Source: Sphingopyxis sp. USTB-05 (GTDB taxonomy: Bacteria; Pseudomonadota; Alphaproteobacteria; Sphingomonadales; Sphingomonadaceae). From it: a DNA stretch of 64,000 nt. Below are positions 18,024 to 26,092 of this stretch, one piece after another (the stretch's first letter is position 1; every line of letters starts with the position of its first letter). The translations under genes and the position numbers were made by a program. The stretch spans positions 3,038,001 to 3,102,000 of the forward strand of contig NZ_CP084712.1 of assembly GCF_023822045.1 (NCBI RefSeq), given 5' to 3'. The notes under the pieces were generated by a model that saw only the letters and a list, made by a program, of their open reading frames with translations, was not told the origin of the DNA and made no database searches.

Positions 18024-19475
18024 TTATATCTTGCCGCCGAACGGCATCCGCAGCGTGATCGACACGTCCGGCGCATCCTCGGTCACGCCGATTTCGAAGC
18101 CGAGGTTTAAGACGTCCCGCTCGGTCAGACGGTAGGACATACCGAAATTGAGCGAACCGACGTGCAGGTAGTTCGATTTCTGACGCGTATCGCCGATCTC
18201 GGTCTTTGTCGGAAAGATATAGTTGTGCCGATAGCCAAGCGAGAAGGAAAAGCGCGGATTGAGCGCGAAACCGAAACCGATATTGGCCGAAACGGCGTCG
18301 CCCGGATCAACGCGCCCGATCATCACATCCCCGACCATCTTATTTACGTCGCGCGGGATATGGTAAAGATAGGCCATTCCGCCGTAGATCACTGCGGGAT
18401 CCGACGGCATCAGGAAATTGACCCCTGGCTGCACCGCCCAAAATCCCGAACCGGTGGCAAGGCCCGTCGCGACGCCGAATTCGTCGTAACCGACCTCGAA
18501 CGGCCCCTTGCCCGTATCCGACTTCACGCGCAGCGTTCCGACGAAGATCGGTTTTTGTCCGACCGGGCGATTGAATTGATAGCGCAGCGAAAATTCCGCA
18601 TCGCCGATTCCGTCCTCGCGCAGCGCGATCGAACGGACGATACCCTCGTCTCGCTGCTGTACGACCTCGATCCGATCGTTGCGATAGAGATAGGGTATGC
18701 GCACCTCGGCTTCGAGCCGGTCGCTGATCCCGTAGCGGAGCGAGGCGGTGCCGACGAGCGTGTCGCGGTCGGCGTCGGTCGCCTCGATCAGCCCGATCTG
18801 GATGCCGGGAATCAGCTCGATCCCGCGGAACACAAGGCGATTGGTCGACGAGCGCGTATATTCGAACGAGGGTTCGAAGATGAGATTGCCGGCGCGCGTC
18901 AACACGCCCTGCCCCTCTGGAACAGCGGCAACGCGTTGCTCAGTCGGCTCTTCCGGCGGCGGCGCCTCGCCCACCGGCGCATCCGGCAGGGCGACCGCGT
19001 CGCTCCCTGGACCGGGAAGCGCGGGGCCGGCCACACCTTGCCCCCCCATGCCCGTTCCGCGAAACATCTCAAGCGGGGCCTCGGCGAGGGCAAAGGAAGA
19101 GAGACGGTCGATCTGTGCCTGCTGGGCGATCAACTGTCCCTGCACCTTCACTATCTGTTGCCGCTGTTCGACGAGCATCGTGTTCTGCTGATCGATTAGC
19201 GCACGCTGCTCCGCGATGATCCGGCGCAGCGCTTCGATCTCACTCTCGACGCTCGCGGCCGGCGGGCTTTCCGCAACGCCCCCCGAACCCGCCGGCGCCG
19301 CGGCTATCGCCGTGTTCCACGTCGGCGCAGTATCCAGAAATGGCAACGCTTCGCACAAACATTCGAGCGTCGGCATTTCATGCGCCTCGGCCTGCGAGGG
19401 CGTAAGAACCGCCGAAAGGCCGACCGCCGCCACACCCATATGGCGCAGCATCGGCGGAGCAACGATGCCGCTCAT
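18024..19475 (-). CDS. Outer-membrane beta-barrel protein with N-terminal coiled coil (FapF-like)
   Basis: The 483-residue protein has a signal peptide (to about residue 31), a heptad-rich coiled coil at about 77-127 (ESEIEALRRIIAEQ to QAQIDRL), a proline/glycine-rich linker to about 190, and a barrel from GVLTRAGNLIFEPSFEY to the C-terminus with alternating strands. This is the architecture of FapF, the trimeric pore that exports Fap amyloid subunits. It lies opposite a FapD-like peptidase. The ATG at 19475 shares ATGA with the preceding Crp/Fnr-type gene, so regulator and pore are co-transcribed. A generic barrel transporter remains possible. Confidence 0.78.
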   Translation of the reverse strand: MSGIVAPPMLRHMGVAAVGLSAVLTPSQAEAHEMPTLECLCEALPFLDTAPTWNTAIAAAPAGSGGVAESPPAASVESEIEALRRIIAEQRALIDQQNTMLVEQRQQIVKVQGQLIAQQAQIDRLSSFALAEAPLEMFRGTGMGGQGVAGPALPGPGSDAVALPDAPVGEAPPPEEPTEQRVAAVPEGQGVLTRAGNLIFEPSFEYTRSSTNRLVFRGIELIPGIQIGLIEATDADRDTLVGTASLRYGISDRLEAEVRIPYLYRNDRIEVVQQRDEGIVRSIALREDGIGDAEFSLRYQFNRPVGQKPIFVGTLRVKSDTGKGPFEVGYDEFGVATGLATGSGFWAVQPGVNFLMPSDPAVIYGGMAYLYHIPRDVNKMVGDVMIGRVDPGDAVSANIGFGFALNPRFSFSLGYRHNYIFPTKTEIGDTRQKSNYLHVGSLNFGMSYRLTERDVLNLGFEIGVTEDAPDVSITLRMPFGGKI

Positions 19476-20152
19476 GCCCCTGCCCCTTGCCCAGTGAATG
19501 TTCGCCGGGGCCGCATCGCACCCATATTGTCGATCGCAACGCCCATTTCCTCGCCGGCGATCGCGCGGAGCCCGTCGAGATCGACCAGCCGGCACAATTG
19601 GGGGCCCTCCAGCTCGATCAGCCCCTGACGAACAAAGCCCGAGATCGTCCGGCTAACCGTATGGATCGTCAGGCCCAGATGATCGGCGATATCGCCGCGC
19701 GTCATCGGCAACGGAACGCTGCCAAGCGCCGACAGCCGTTTCGCCGCGATCAATAAAAACGCGGCAACGCGCTCATTGGCATTGCGGCGACCGAGCAGGA
19801 ATATGCATTGGTTCGCACTGTCCAGCGCCCGTTCGAGCGCTCGATTCTGTCCAAACGAATCGGGATCGACGTTCAATGCCGGACGGCGGGTCAGGATCGT
19901 GTTGGTGACGGCTTCGGCCGCAGCATCGCGGGCGCCATATTCGACGCCAAAGACATCGCCTTGATAGAAGAAGCCGGTCAGTTGGCGGTGGCCATCGACG
20001 TGAAAATGGCAGGTTCTGACGGTTCCCGAGATGACTTCGAACCAGCAATCACCCGGATCGCCCTGCGAAAAAATAATCTCGCCTTTACGAAATTTTAGGA
20101 TGGTATCCTGCGGAATGGACCCGCGTTGAAACTCTGCCGACAGACCTTGCAC
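19472..20152 (-). CDS. Crp/Fnr-family transcriptional regulator
   Basis: The 226-residue protein has an N-terminal cyclic-nucleotide-type beta barrel (FRKGEIIFSQGDPGDCWFEVISG) and a C-terminal winged helix, MTRGDIADHLGLTIHTVSRT, close to FixK/NNR-type HTH sequences. The four-cysteine iron-sulfur motif of Fnr is absent. The start is a GTG at 20152 with GGAG 8 bases upstream. It overlaps the coiled-coil/barrel gene by ATGA and probably controls that gene and perhaps the facing secreted-protein operon. No TTGAT-N4-ATCAA box was found in the surrounding gaps. Confidence 0.88.
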   Translation of the reverse strand: MQGLSAEFQRGSIPQDTILKFRKGEIIFSQGDPGDCWFEVISGTVRTCHFHVDGHRQLTGFFYQGDVFGVEYGARDAAAEAVTNTILTRRPALNVDPDSFGQNRALERALDSANQCIFLLGRRNANERVAAFLLIAAKRLSALGSVPLPMTRGDIADHLGLTIHTVSRTISGFVRQGLIELEGPQLCRLVDLDGLRAIAGEEMGVAIDNMGAMRPRRTFTGQGAGA

Positions 20153-20459
20153 GCCACGTCTCCAATCTGGAATTGGTATTTGCGGCGACCCCGTTTGCGA
20201 GTCTCATCTGCCTTTGCGGGTGTTGAATCCATCCGCATAAAAACCAAGGAATTCGTGTGTATGAACAGCTAAGGAAAATCACTTACGTAAATTTCCTTAG
20301 CATTTCAGGGCAGATTAAGACTGAATTTCAATATCATAGGCCTATTGTCATAGGCAGTGTCGCTAGATAGTTAATTAGCTTAGGTTAATTGATAAACAGC
20401 GCACAAACATATATCATCGAAAGCAGAGCAGGTGGGTTGCGGCTATTGCCGCGCAAAAG
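20153..20459. promoter_or_regulatory. AT-rich regulatory gap with inverted and direct repeats
   Basis: This 307-base gap between two regulator genes is visibly richer in A and T than the surrounding DNA. It holds an inverted repeat GCTAAGGAAA / TTTCCTTAGC (20268-20277 and 20292-20301), the palindrome ATAGGCCTAT (20336-20345) and the direct repeat TCATAGGC (20334 and 20348, 14 bases apart). No gene is supported here. It probably carries the promoters of the Crp/Fnr-type and LuxR-type genes. Confidence 0.5.
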
Positions 20460-20777
20460 ATGCTCGTCGGTCGCACAGAGTCTACGCCTTGGGTGTCAGG
20501 GGATTGCGCCGTGCATCGAAACGCATTGAACACCGAACCGCATTTGACCTTTCGTGAGCATCAAATACTAGAATTGGTAGCAGTCGGCTGCTCGGCCAAG
20601 CAGATCGCGCTTGAGATCAATATCGCTCCGCGAACCGTTGAACGTCATATCGAAAATGTGCGGCTGAAACTGAACGCGCGCAACCGCGCGCATCTCATAA
20701 CGCAGGCGATGCATCTTGGCCTGCTGATCATCGAAACCCCGCCTCCGGACGAACCGACGCTTTTCGAACTCAAATAA
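20460..20777 (+). CDS. HTH-only LuxR/NarL-type regulator
   Basis: Up to 105 residues; almost the whole protein is a GerE/LuxR helix-turn-helix (LTFREHQILELVAVGCSAKQI, then IAPRTVERHIENVRLKL). There is no receiver or sensory domain, so it is either a stand-alone regulator or the tail of a lost response regulator. A GTG at 20511 with AGGGG 8 bases upstream is a better start than the ATG at 20460, giving 88 residues. Its TAA directly abuts the 3' CCA of the convergent tRNA gene. Its targets may include the secreted-protein operon. Confidence 0.72.
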   Translation: MLVGRTESTPWVSGDCAVHRNALNTEPHLTFREHQILELVAVGCSAKQIALEINIAPRTVERHIENVRLKLNARNRAHLITQAMHLGLLIIETPPPDEPTLFELK

Positions 20778-20854
20778 TGGTGCACCCGACTGGATTCGAA
20801 CCAGTGGCCCCCAGATTAGGAATCTGATGCTCTATCCTGCTGAGCTACGGGTGC
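20778..20854 (-). tRNA. tRNA-Arg (anticodon CCU)
   Basis: The minus strand folds into a full cloverleaf: acceptor GCACCCG/CGGGTGC, D stem GCTC/GAGC, anticodon stem TCAGA/TCTGG with loop TTCCTAA, T stem ACTGG/CCAGT with TTCGAAT, and encoded CCA. The anticodon CCU reads AGG arginine codons. Its 3' end faces the unusual 15-20.8 kb cluster, a common position for integration of foreign DNA. Confidence 0.97.
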
Positions 20855-20903
20855 GCCGTCGTTCGTGTAGCGGCGCTGCGAGCGAAGCGTCAATCGCGAT
20901 GGA

Positions 20904-21371
20904 TCAATTGGCTGCTTCGGGCGGAACAATTGGTACGAGCAGGGGCATCGCTGCGATCCCATCGTCGCGGAGCGATTGCGCCTCTTCGGGCGACGCCTGG
21001 CCGTGGATCAGGTCCTCGGTCGCTCGGCCTTCGTGCATTGCGCGCGCGGCGTCGGCGAAATCGCGGCCCACCCAGCGCGACTGCGGCAGCATCTCGGCCT
21101 GTTTCGCCGCAATATCCGCGAGCAATTTACGCACCAGTTCGGGCGACGGCTCCCCCGGCCCAGCCGCTTCCCGAGGGGCGTGAGCCACAAGTTGCTGGTT
21201 GGATTTGGCGCCGACCCGGGGTGCCATCACCGCCTTTTTGACATCGTCGTCGCCGCACACGGGGCAGTTGATGAGCCCGCGCACCTGCTGATCAGCAAAA
21301 CTCTCGCTACTCGCGAACCAGGCTTCGAAACGGTGATCTCCGGCGGCACAACAAAGGTCGAAAACGATCAA
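20904..21371 (-). CDS. DUF1178 family protein
   Basis: The 155-residue protein begins IVFDLCCAAGDHRFEAWFASSESF and contains LINCPVCGDDDVKKAVMAP, the conserved start and CxxC block of DUF1178. This family is small, cytoplasmic and uncharacterised; only one CxxC is present, so metal binding would need partner residues. A TTG at 21371, one base after the grxC stop, aligns with the usual family start. It forms an operon with grxC. Confidence 0.82.
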   Translation of the reverse strand: MIVFDLCCAAGDHRFEAWFASSESFADQQVRGLINCPVCGDDDVKKAVMAPRVGAKSNQQLVAHAPREAAGPGEPSPELVRKLLADIAAKQAEMLPQSRWVGRDFADAARAMHEGRATEDLIHGQASPEEAQSLRDDGIAAMPLLVPIVPPEAAN

Positions 21372-21372
21372 G

Positions 21373-21633
21373 TCAGGCCAGTCCCAGCAACGGATCGAGG
21401 CCGCCGCGCGCATCGAGCGCCGCCATGTCGTCGCTGCCGCCGATATGCTTCCCGTCGATGAATATCTGCGGGACGGTGCGCGCGCCGCCCGCGCGCTCGA
21501 CCATGGCGTCGAATCCGGCGCGGTCCGTCGTCAGGTCGATTTCCTGATATTCGACGCCCTTGCGATCGAGCAGCGCCTTGGCGCGCGAGCAATAAGGGCA
21601 GAAAAATTTCGTAAACACTTCGATCTTGGCCAT
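21373..21633 (-). CDS. grxC: Glutaredoxin 3
   Basis: The 86-residue thioredoxin-fold protein has the dithiol site FFCPYCSRAK near residues 11-20, TVPQIFIDGKHIGGSDD for glutathione binding and the usual family length. It reduces disulfides and ribonucleotide reductase using glutathione. It lies in one minus-strand run from comF (upstream, 4-base gap) to the DUF1178 gene. Confidence 0.95.
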   Translation of the reverse strand: MAKIEVFTKFFCPYCSRAKALLDRKGVEYQEIDLTTDRAGFDAMVERAGGARTVPQIFIDGKHIGGSDDMAALDARGGLDPLLGLA

Positions 21634-21637
21634 GCGG

Positions 21638-22501
21638 CTATCCTGTCATCACTAGGTCCGTCATATCGGAATCCAACGAAGCAAAGTCAAATATGTTGCC
21701 TGTCATCAGGGCCTCGGGGACCACCCGGGCCCAGGTAAGCGCCGATACGCGCGCCGTGCCGAGGCGTCCGAGCAAGCGCGCCGCCGCACGGAGCGTCGCG
21801 CCGCTGGCATGGACGTCGTCGACCAGCACCAGATGCCGCCCCGCGGCCCGCACCTTGGCATCCGCTGCCAGCGCAAATGCGCCTGCAACGATCCGCTCAC
21901 GCTCACGCCGTCCCTTGCCGCGCAGCGATGCGGTCGGCTTGGCCCGCAAAAGCAGGTGGTGGTCGTGGGGTACGCCGGTCAGCCGCGACAGTTCGTCGAC
22001 GACCAACGCGGCCTGGTTGAACCCACGCGACCAGAGTCGCCAGCGATGCAGCGGCACCGGAACGAGCAACATCGCCTCCATATCGCCGAGCATATTAAGT
22101 TGCCGCGCCATCAGCCGCGCCATCAACCGCGCATGGCCGGTACGCCGCGCATATTTGAGGCGAAGCGCCACCGTGCGCGCGACGGGACCGTAAGCGACGG
22201 CAGCGGGAGCGCCCTCGAACGGCGGAGCGTTTGCGAGACACGCGCCGCATTCGACAAATCCGCCGGACAAGCTTGTCGGCAGTGGGATCGAGCAGCGCGA
22301 GCAGGACGGTCCATCGAGAAAATCGAGCGAGGACCAGCACGTCAGACAAAATTGCCGGTCTTCGCCGACGACAACTCCGCAGCCGGGGCAACGCGGTGGT
22401 AACGCATAATCGATGATCATACGCGCCGCGACGTGCAAACCGCTGCGCCAAGCCCCCGACGGCGCGCCGTCTTTTTCGACATCCCCCTTCGTCGTCGCCA
22501 T
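21638..22501 (-). CDS. ComF family phosphoribosyltransferase-like protein
   Basis: From the ATG at 22501 the protein has 287 residues. An N-terminal zinc-finger part (CPGCGVVVGEDRQFCLTC and CSRC...CGAC) precedes a phosphoribosyltransferase domain with the PRPP loop HLVLVDDVHASGATLRAAARL. ComF proteins help DNA uptake in competent bacteria, but in alphaproteobacteria the role is often unclear. It is the first gene of the comF-grxC-DUF1178 run and diverges from a methyltransferase gene with 42 bases between starts. Confidence 0.88.
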   Translation of the reverse strand: MATTKGDVEKDGAPSGAWRSGLHVAARMIIDYALPPRCPGCGVVVGEDRQFCLTCWSSLDFLDGPSCSRCSIPLPTSLSGGFVECGACLANAPPFEGAPAAVAYGPVARTVALRLKYARRTGHARLMARLMARQLNMLGDMEAMLLVPVPLHRWRLWSRGFNQAALVVDELSRLTGVPHDHHLLLRAKPTASLRGKGRRERERIVAGAFALAADAKVRAAGRHLVLVDDVHASGATLRAAARLLGRLGTARVSALTWARVVPEALMTGNIFDFASLDSDMTDLVMTG

Positions 22502-22543
22502 CCCCGGCTTGTGCAGCATCGCCGGGAACGGCACAAGCGGCGC

Positions 22544-23395
22544 ATGTCGCAACCTCCCCGCCCGCTTTTCTCCCCATCCCGTCATCGTGCCCAGCGCGAC
22601 CGCATGGCGCGCCTGCCCGCATCGGCCAATTTTCTTGCGCCGATCATCGCCGAAACGCTTCTCGACCGGCTGACGATGGTCACGCGCGAATTTTCCCGCA
22701 CCCTGCTGATCGGCGCGCATGACCCGGCACTGGCCGACCATCTGCGCAACACCGGCACCGACCTTACCCTTGTCGAGGCGGGGCCGTATCTTGCGGCGCA
22801 AACCGGCGCGATCACGGTCGAGGCCGACGCCATCGACCTGCCCTTCGGCAGTTTCGACCTGATCCTTTGGCCGGGCGGGCTCGACAGCGTCAACGACGTG
22901 CCGGGCGCCCTGCTCCGCCTCCGCGCGCTGCTCGCACCCGATGGCTTGCTCCTCGGCGCATTTGTCGGCGACGGCAGCCTGCCGCGTCTCCGCCGCGCGG
23001 TAATGACCGACGGGGTACGTTCGATCGCGCGCCTGCATCCACAGATTGATCTTTCCGCGATGGGCAATCTGCTCCAGCGCGTCGGCTTCACGCTACCCGT
23101 CGTCGACGTCGAGGCGTTGACAGTGCGCTATGGCGACTGGTTCACGCTCGTCCGCGATCTGCGTGCCGCGGGCCTGTCGAGCCGACTCCTGCCCACGCCT
23201 TCGCCATTGACCCGCGAAGAAGTCGCTCGGATTGCGGCCGCTTTCGCCGCCCACGCCGATCCCGACGGTCGGATCGGCGAAACATTCCGCCTCGTGCATT
23301 TCAGCGGCTGGGCGCCGCATCCCGATCAGCCGCAACCTGCGCGGCGCGGCAGCGGCACTGCCTCGCTGGCGGCAGCGCTGAAACCGAAGGATTAA
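22544..23395 (+). CDS. SAM-dependent methyltransferase (NDUFAF5/BioC-like)
   Basis: The 283-residue protein has a class I methyltransferase fold: FSRTLLIGAHDPALADHL in place of motif I, VEADAIDLPFGSFDLILWPGGLDSVND, and LAPDGLLLGAFVGDGSL. Alphaproteobacterial proteins of this length are related to mitochondrial NDUFAF5, an arginine hydroxylase for complex I, and to BioC. Motif I lacks the usual GxGxG, as in NDUFAF5. The ATG at 22544 was chosen over longer upstream frames by family length. Substrate is not known. Confidence 0.72.
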   Translation: MSQPPRPLFSPSRHRAQRDRMARLPASANFLAPIIAETLLDRLTMVTREFSRTLLIGAHDPALADHLRNTGTDLTLVEAGPYLAAQTGAITVEADAIDLPFGSFDLILWPGGLDSVNDVPGALLRLRALLAPDGLLLGAFVGDGSLPRLRRAVMTDGVRSIARLHPQIDLSAMGNLLQRVGFTLPVVDVEALTVRYGDWFTLVRDLRAAGLSSRLLPTPSPLTREEVARIAAAFAAHADPDGRIGETFRLVHFSGWAPHPDQPQPARRGSGTASLAAALKPKD

Positions 23396-23820
23396 ACCAG
23401 CGCCTCCAGCAAGCCGATCAACGGCTTGTCGGCGGGCGGCATATCGAGGCCGTGCAGTTCGACGGGGCGCACCCAGCGGAGCGCGCTGGCGTGCTGGGCA
23501 ACAGGCGTCCCGCGCCATTTGCGACAGACGTAGAGCAGCAGAAGAAGATGCCGGTCGCCGATCATATCGCTCGCGAAACAGGCTGGTGCGAGGCAGGCAT
23601 GGTCGACATCGATCGCGAGCTCCTCTTCGAGTTCGCGGATCAAAGCCTGCTCGGGCGTTTCACCCGGCTCCAGCTTGCCGCCCGGAAACTCCCACAGCCC
23701 CGCCATCGACAGGCCTTCGGGACGCTGCTGGACAAGCAATCGCCCATCGCGGTCGACAAGCGCCACAGCGACAACCACAAGCGAGGTTTTCTGCGGATTT
23801 CCGGCTTCGGACACGGACAA
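23392..23820 (-). CDS. mutT: MutT-type (deoxy)nucleoside triphosphate pyrophosphohydrolase
   Basis: The 142-residue protein carries a Nudix box, GGKLEPGETPEQALIRELEE, with the metal-binding REL-EE glutamates, and LWEFPGGKLEPGE typical of 8-oxo-dGTP hydrolases. It would remove oxidised guanine nucleotides. The best start is a TTG at 23820 with AGGAAGG 8 bases upstream; a GTG at 23814 is possible. It converges with the methyltransferase gene and their ends overlap by four bases. Confidence 0.88.
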   Translation of the reverse strand: MSVSEAGNPQKTSLVVVAVALVDRDGRLLVQQRPEGLSMAGLWEFPGGKLEPGETPEQALIRELEEELAIDVDHACLAPACFASDMIGDRHLLLLLYVCRKWRGTPVAQHASALRWVRPVELHGLDMPPADKPLIGLLEALV

Positions 23821-23886
23821 ATTATTAACCTTCCTGTGTAAATATTGGCACCCTCGGGAACTATAATTTCAGTCAGGGGTGGAACA

Positions 23887-24057
23887 ATGCGAAACTTTTA
23901 CAGGCTGATGCGGTCGACCAGGGCCGCCACAGCCGTCGAATATGGGCTGATACTGGCCCTTGTCTTTTTGGCGGCTATTGTTGCGATAACCGATGTCGCG
24001 AACTCGACGAGCGCCATGTGGGGCAAGGTCTCGACCGCCGCCACAGAGAATATGTAG
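23887..24057 (+). CDS. Flp-type pilin, divergent copy
   Basis: The 56-residue protein has a short basic leader and the Flp motif TAVEYGLILALVFLAAIVAI, including the conserved Glu and Tyr after the prepilin peptidase site. Flp pilins build Tad adhesion pili. No tad/cpa assembly genes are in the window. It precedes a more typical Flp pilin gene by 144 bases, and its C-terminal half is unlike that copy. Confidence 0.85.
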   Translation: MRNFYRLMRSTRAATAVEYGLILALVFLAAIVAITDVANSTSAMWGKVSTAATENM

Positions 24058-24201
24058 CATATAACGGCATTCTCATTTCGGGACCGCGGTTCGGCGTGTC
24101 TCCTTCAGCCATTAAGATTTTCAAAACCTATTCGCCCTAAACCCGCTGATGTTGACCCAGACCAGACCGTCAACAGGGTAAGTGAAATCAGGAGACCAGT
24201 C

Positions 24202-24369
24202 ATGAAGTTCATCAAGAAGTTCGTCCGCGACACCAAAGCCGCCACCGCCATTGAATATGGCCTGATCGCCGCTCTGATCGCCGTTGCCGGCATCGCCGCG
24301 ATGGGCGCAGTTGGCAACAGCGTTACCAACACCTTCGAAAAGGTCGATACTGGCCTCCAGAACCAGTAA
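24202..24369 (+). CDS. Flp-type pilin, canonical copy
   Basis: The 55-residue protein has leader MKFIKKFVRDTKA and the Flp block ATAIEYGLIAALIAVAGI, ending in FEKVDTGLQNQ. An AGGAG lies 9 bases upstream, and a strong terminator follows, so it is probably highly expressed as the major Tad pilin. The assembly apparatus must be encoded elsewhere. Confidence 0.92.
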   Translation: MKFIKKFVRDTKAATAIEYGLIAALIAVAGIAAMGAVGNSVTNTFEKVDTGLQNQ

Positions 24370-24405
24370 TCGACGTCGCACCCGGTTTTCGGGCGCAACA
24401 AAAAG

Positions 24406-24438
24406 AAAGGGCGGTGGAGCAATCCACCGCCCTTTTTC
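24406..24438 (+). terminator. Strong rho-independent terminator of the pilin genes
   Basis: GGGCGGTGGA-GCAA-TCCACCGCCC is a perfect 10-bp stem with a GCAA tetraloop, extended by AAA/TTT pairing and followed by TTTTTC. It ends the pilin transcription unit 39 bases after the stop and could also serve the convergent protease gene. Confidence 0.92.
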
Positions 24439-24457
24439 TTGTCCGTCGCAGACGGCG

Positions 24458-25957
24458 TTACCGGCTGGCATATACCACGATCTTCACCCTCTGCCCCGGG
24501 GTCAGGCGGCTCGATGCGGTCAGGCGGTTGAGCACCTGGAAACGCTCCGCCTGATAATCGCTATAGGCCATCCGCCGCGCCAGGCTGGCCATCGTGTCGC
24601 CGCGCCCGACCGTAACGACATCGATCCGCCGCGGTTTGATGGCCGCCGCCTCCGCGGTGCTCAAACGCCGGACGCTGTTGAACATCGAATTGAAGACGCT
24701 TCCGCCACCCGCCTGCGTCAGCGCGACGAAGTGAAACGCGCTGCTACGCGAAAATTCATAAGCGAAAATGGTGAGGTCGACCTGTCCCGATTGGGTATTC
24801 ACCCGCGCAGTCGAATAGGATGCGGGGATGCCGTTCACCGTCGTGCGCTGGATCGCGCCGGGGGTAATCGACGCATTGCCCGCGACAGCCTTGAACGCCG
24901 CTGCGATATAAGCGTTCATGTCGCCGCTGTACGGCCCCGTCGTAAATTGCGCCTGCCCGCCATTACCGCTGACGGAAACTGCATCGGCGCCATTCTGCAT
25001 GCCATAACCGTTCGGGACGGTGAAACGCAGCTTGAGATCGGGATGCAGGAAATCGCGCCCCTCGACCACGCCTTGTGCAGGGTCGTCGCCATAAAGCACG
25101 CCATCGACCGAGGCGAGGAAGGCGTCGGCGTTGCGATTGCCGCCACTGCCCCCCACCCTGCTCGCAAGCGTCTGTGCATTGCGCACGCGCGAAGCGGGGT
25201 CGGGGTGCGTGCTCGCCCATTCGGGCAGCGACCGCGCATCGCCCCCCGACAGACGCGCGTCGAGCGTGGTCTGGTTGGCAAGGCTCGTCAGCATCGTCGA
25301 CAGCGCGAGCGGGTCATAGCCCGCGCTTCGCAGATATTGCACCCCGAGCTGGTCGGCCTGCAATTCCTGGCTACGCGAAAAGCCCAGTGTCGCAAGCTGC
25401 GCGACGCGCATCGAATTATTCTGGAGGAGCCCGCCGAGCCCCCCGAGCAGTCCGCCATTGTCCCCTATCGCGCCGCCGAGCACGGCCCCAAGCACGCCGA
25501 GGATCTGATTGCGCGTCGCGGCCGACTGGCGCTTCTTGCTATGCTGCGCGGCGACATGGCCGACTTCGTGCCCGAGCACGCCGGCAAGCTCGGCCTCATC
25601 GTTCATCAGCGCCATCAGTTGGCGCGTGACGTAGACATAGCCCCCTGGGATCGCGAAGGCGTTATTGACCGGCGAATTGAGGAGCGTGACGGTAAAATCG
25701 CTGGGCGACCGCGAAAGCCCCGACTGGACCGCGATATTCTGGCCGATGCGGTTCACATAGGCGGCCTGCGGTCCGCTGTATGCGCCGCCGAATTCCTGAA
25801 GTAGCTGCGGATGCGCCTCGTCGCCCTGCTTGCGTTCGGCGGGCGAAATATTGGTCTGGGTCCTGATCGCCTTCAACTGCGCATCGGCGACGCCGGTAAA
25901 GGCAAGGCCGCCCACCGCCAGCACCGCCGCCAGTTTTTTTCCGGTCTTCCAGTTCAT
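24458..25957 (-). CDS. M48-family metalloprotease with C-terminal LysM-like domain
   Basis: From the ATG at 25957 it has 499 residues: signal peptide (to about residue 26, VADA-QL), M48 peptidase domain with the zinc motif HEVGH at 130-134 in LAGVLGHEVGHVAAQHS, a long middle part, and a C-terminal LysM-like segment (VGRGDTMASLARRMAYSDYQ, LNRL, LTPGQRVKIVVY). It resembles periplasmic BepA/LoiP-type proteases that survey outer-membrane proteins, here with a peptidoglycan-binding tail. The gene stands alone before accA. Confidence 0.88.
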   Translation of the reverse strand: MNWKTGKKLAAVLAVGGLAFTGVADAQLKAIRTQTNISPAERKQGDEAHPQLLQEFGGAYSGPQAAYVNRIGQNIAVQSGLSRSPSDFTVTLLNSPVNNAFAIPGGYVYVTRQLMALMNDEAELAGVLGHEVGHVAAQHSKKRQSAATRNQILGVLGAVLGGAIGDNGGLLGGLGGLLQNNSMRVAQLATLGFSRSQELQADQLGVQYLRSAGYDPLALSTMLTSLANQTTLDARLSGGDARSLPEWASTHPDPASRVRNAQTLASRVGGSGGNRNADAFLASVDGVLYGDDPAQGVVEGRDFLHPDLKLRFTVPNGYGMQNGADAVSVSGNGGQAQFTTGPYSGDMNAYIAAAFKAVAGNASITPGAIQRTTVNGIPASYSTARVNTQSGQVDLTIFAYEFSRSSAFHFVALTQAGGGSVFNSMFNSVRRLSTAEAAAIKPRRIDVVTVGRGDTMASLARRMAYSDYQAERFQVLNRLTASSRLTPGQRVKIVVYASR

Positions 25958-26092
25958 CGAAAAGCCTCCCACTGAACTTCTTCGGTCAGGGATATCCCCA
26001 TCGCGCGACAAGGCAAGCCGCGCGATGAACCGCGGTCGCCGATTTCGAAATGGGAACGCGATGACCCGCGAACGGGTTCCGCCGGAGCGCGC

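Noticed and set aside
20153..20459. FNR/FixK box for the Crp/Fnr-type gene
   Set aside because: No TTGAT-N4-ATCAA or close variant was found; TTGAT near 20389 lacks the second half.
20778..20854. Integrated mobile island with att repeats at tRNA-Arg
   Set aside because: No integrase or tRNA-end duplication could be found by eye in the 13-21 kb region, so only a boundary observation is reported.
24284..25804. Plus-strand open frame opposite the M48 protease
   Set aside because: It also crosses the second pilin gene and its terminator in another frame; the minus-strand protease has signal peptide and HEVGH.
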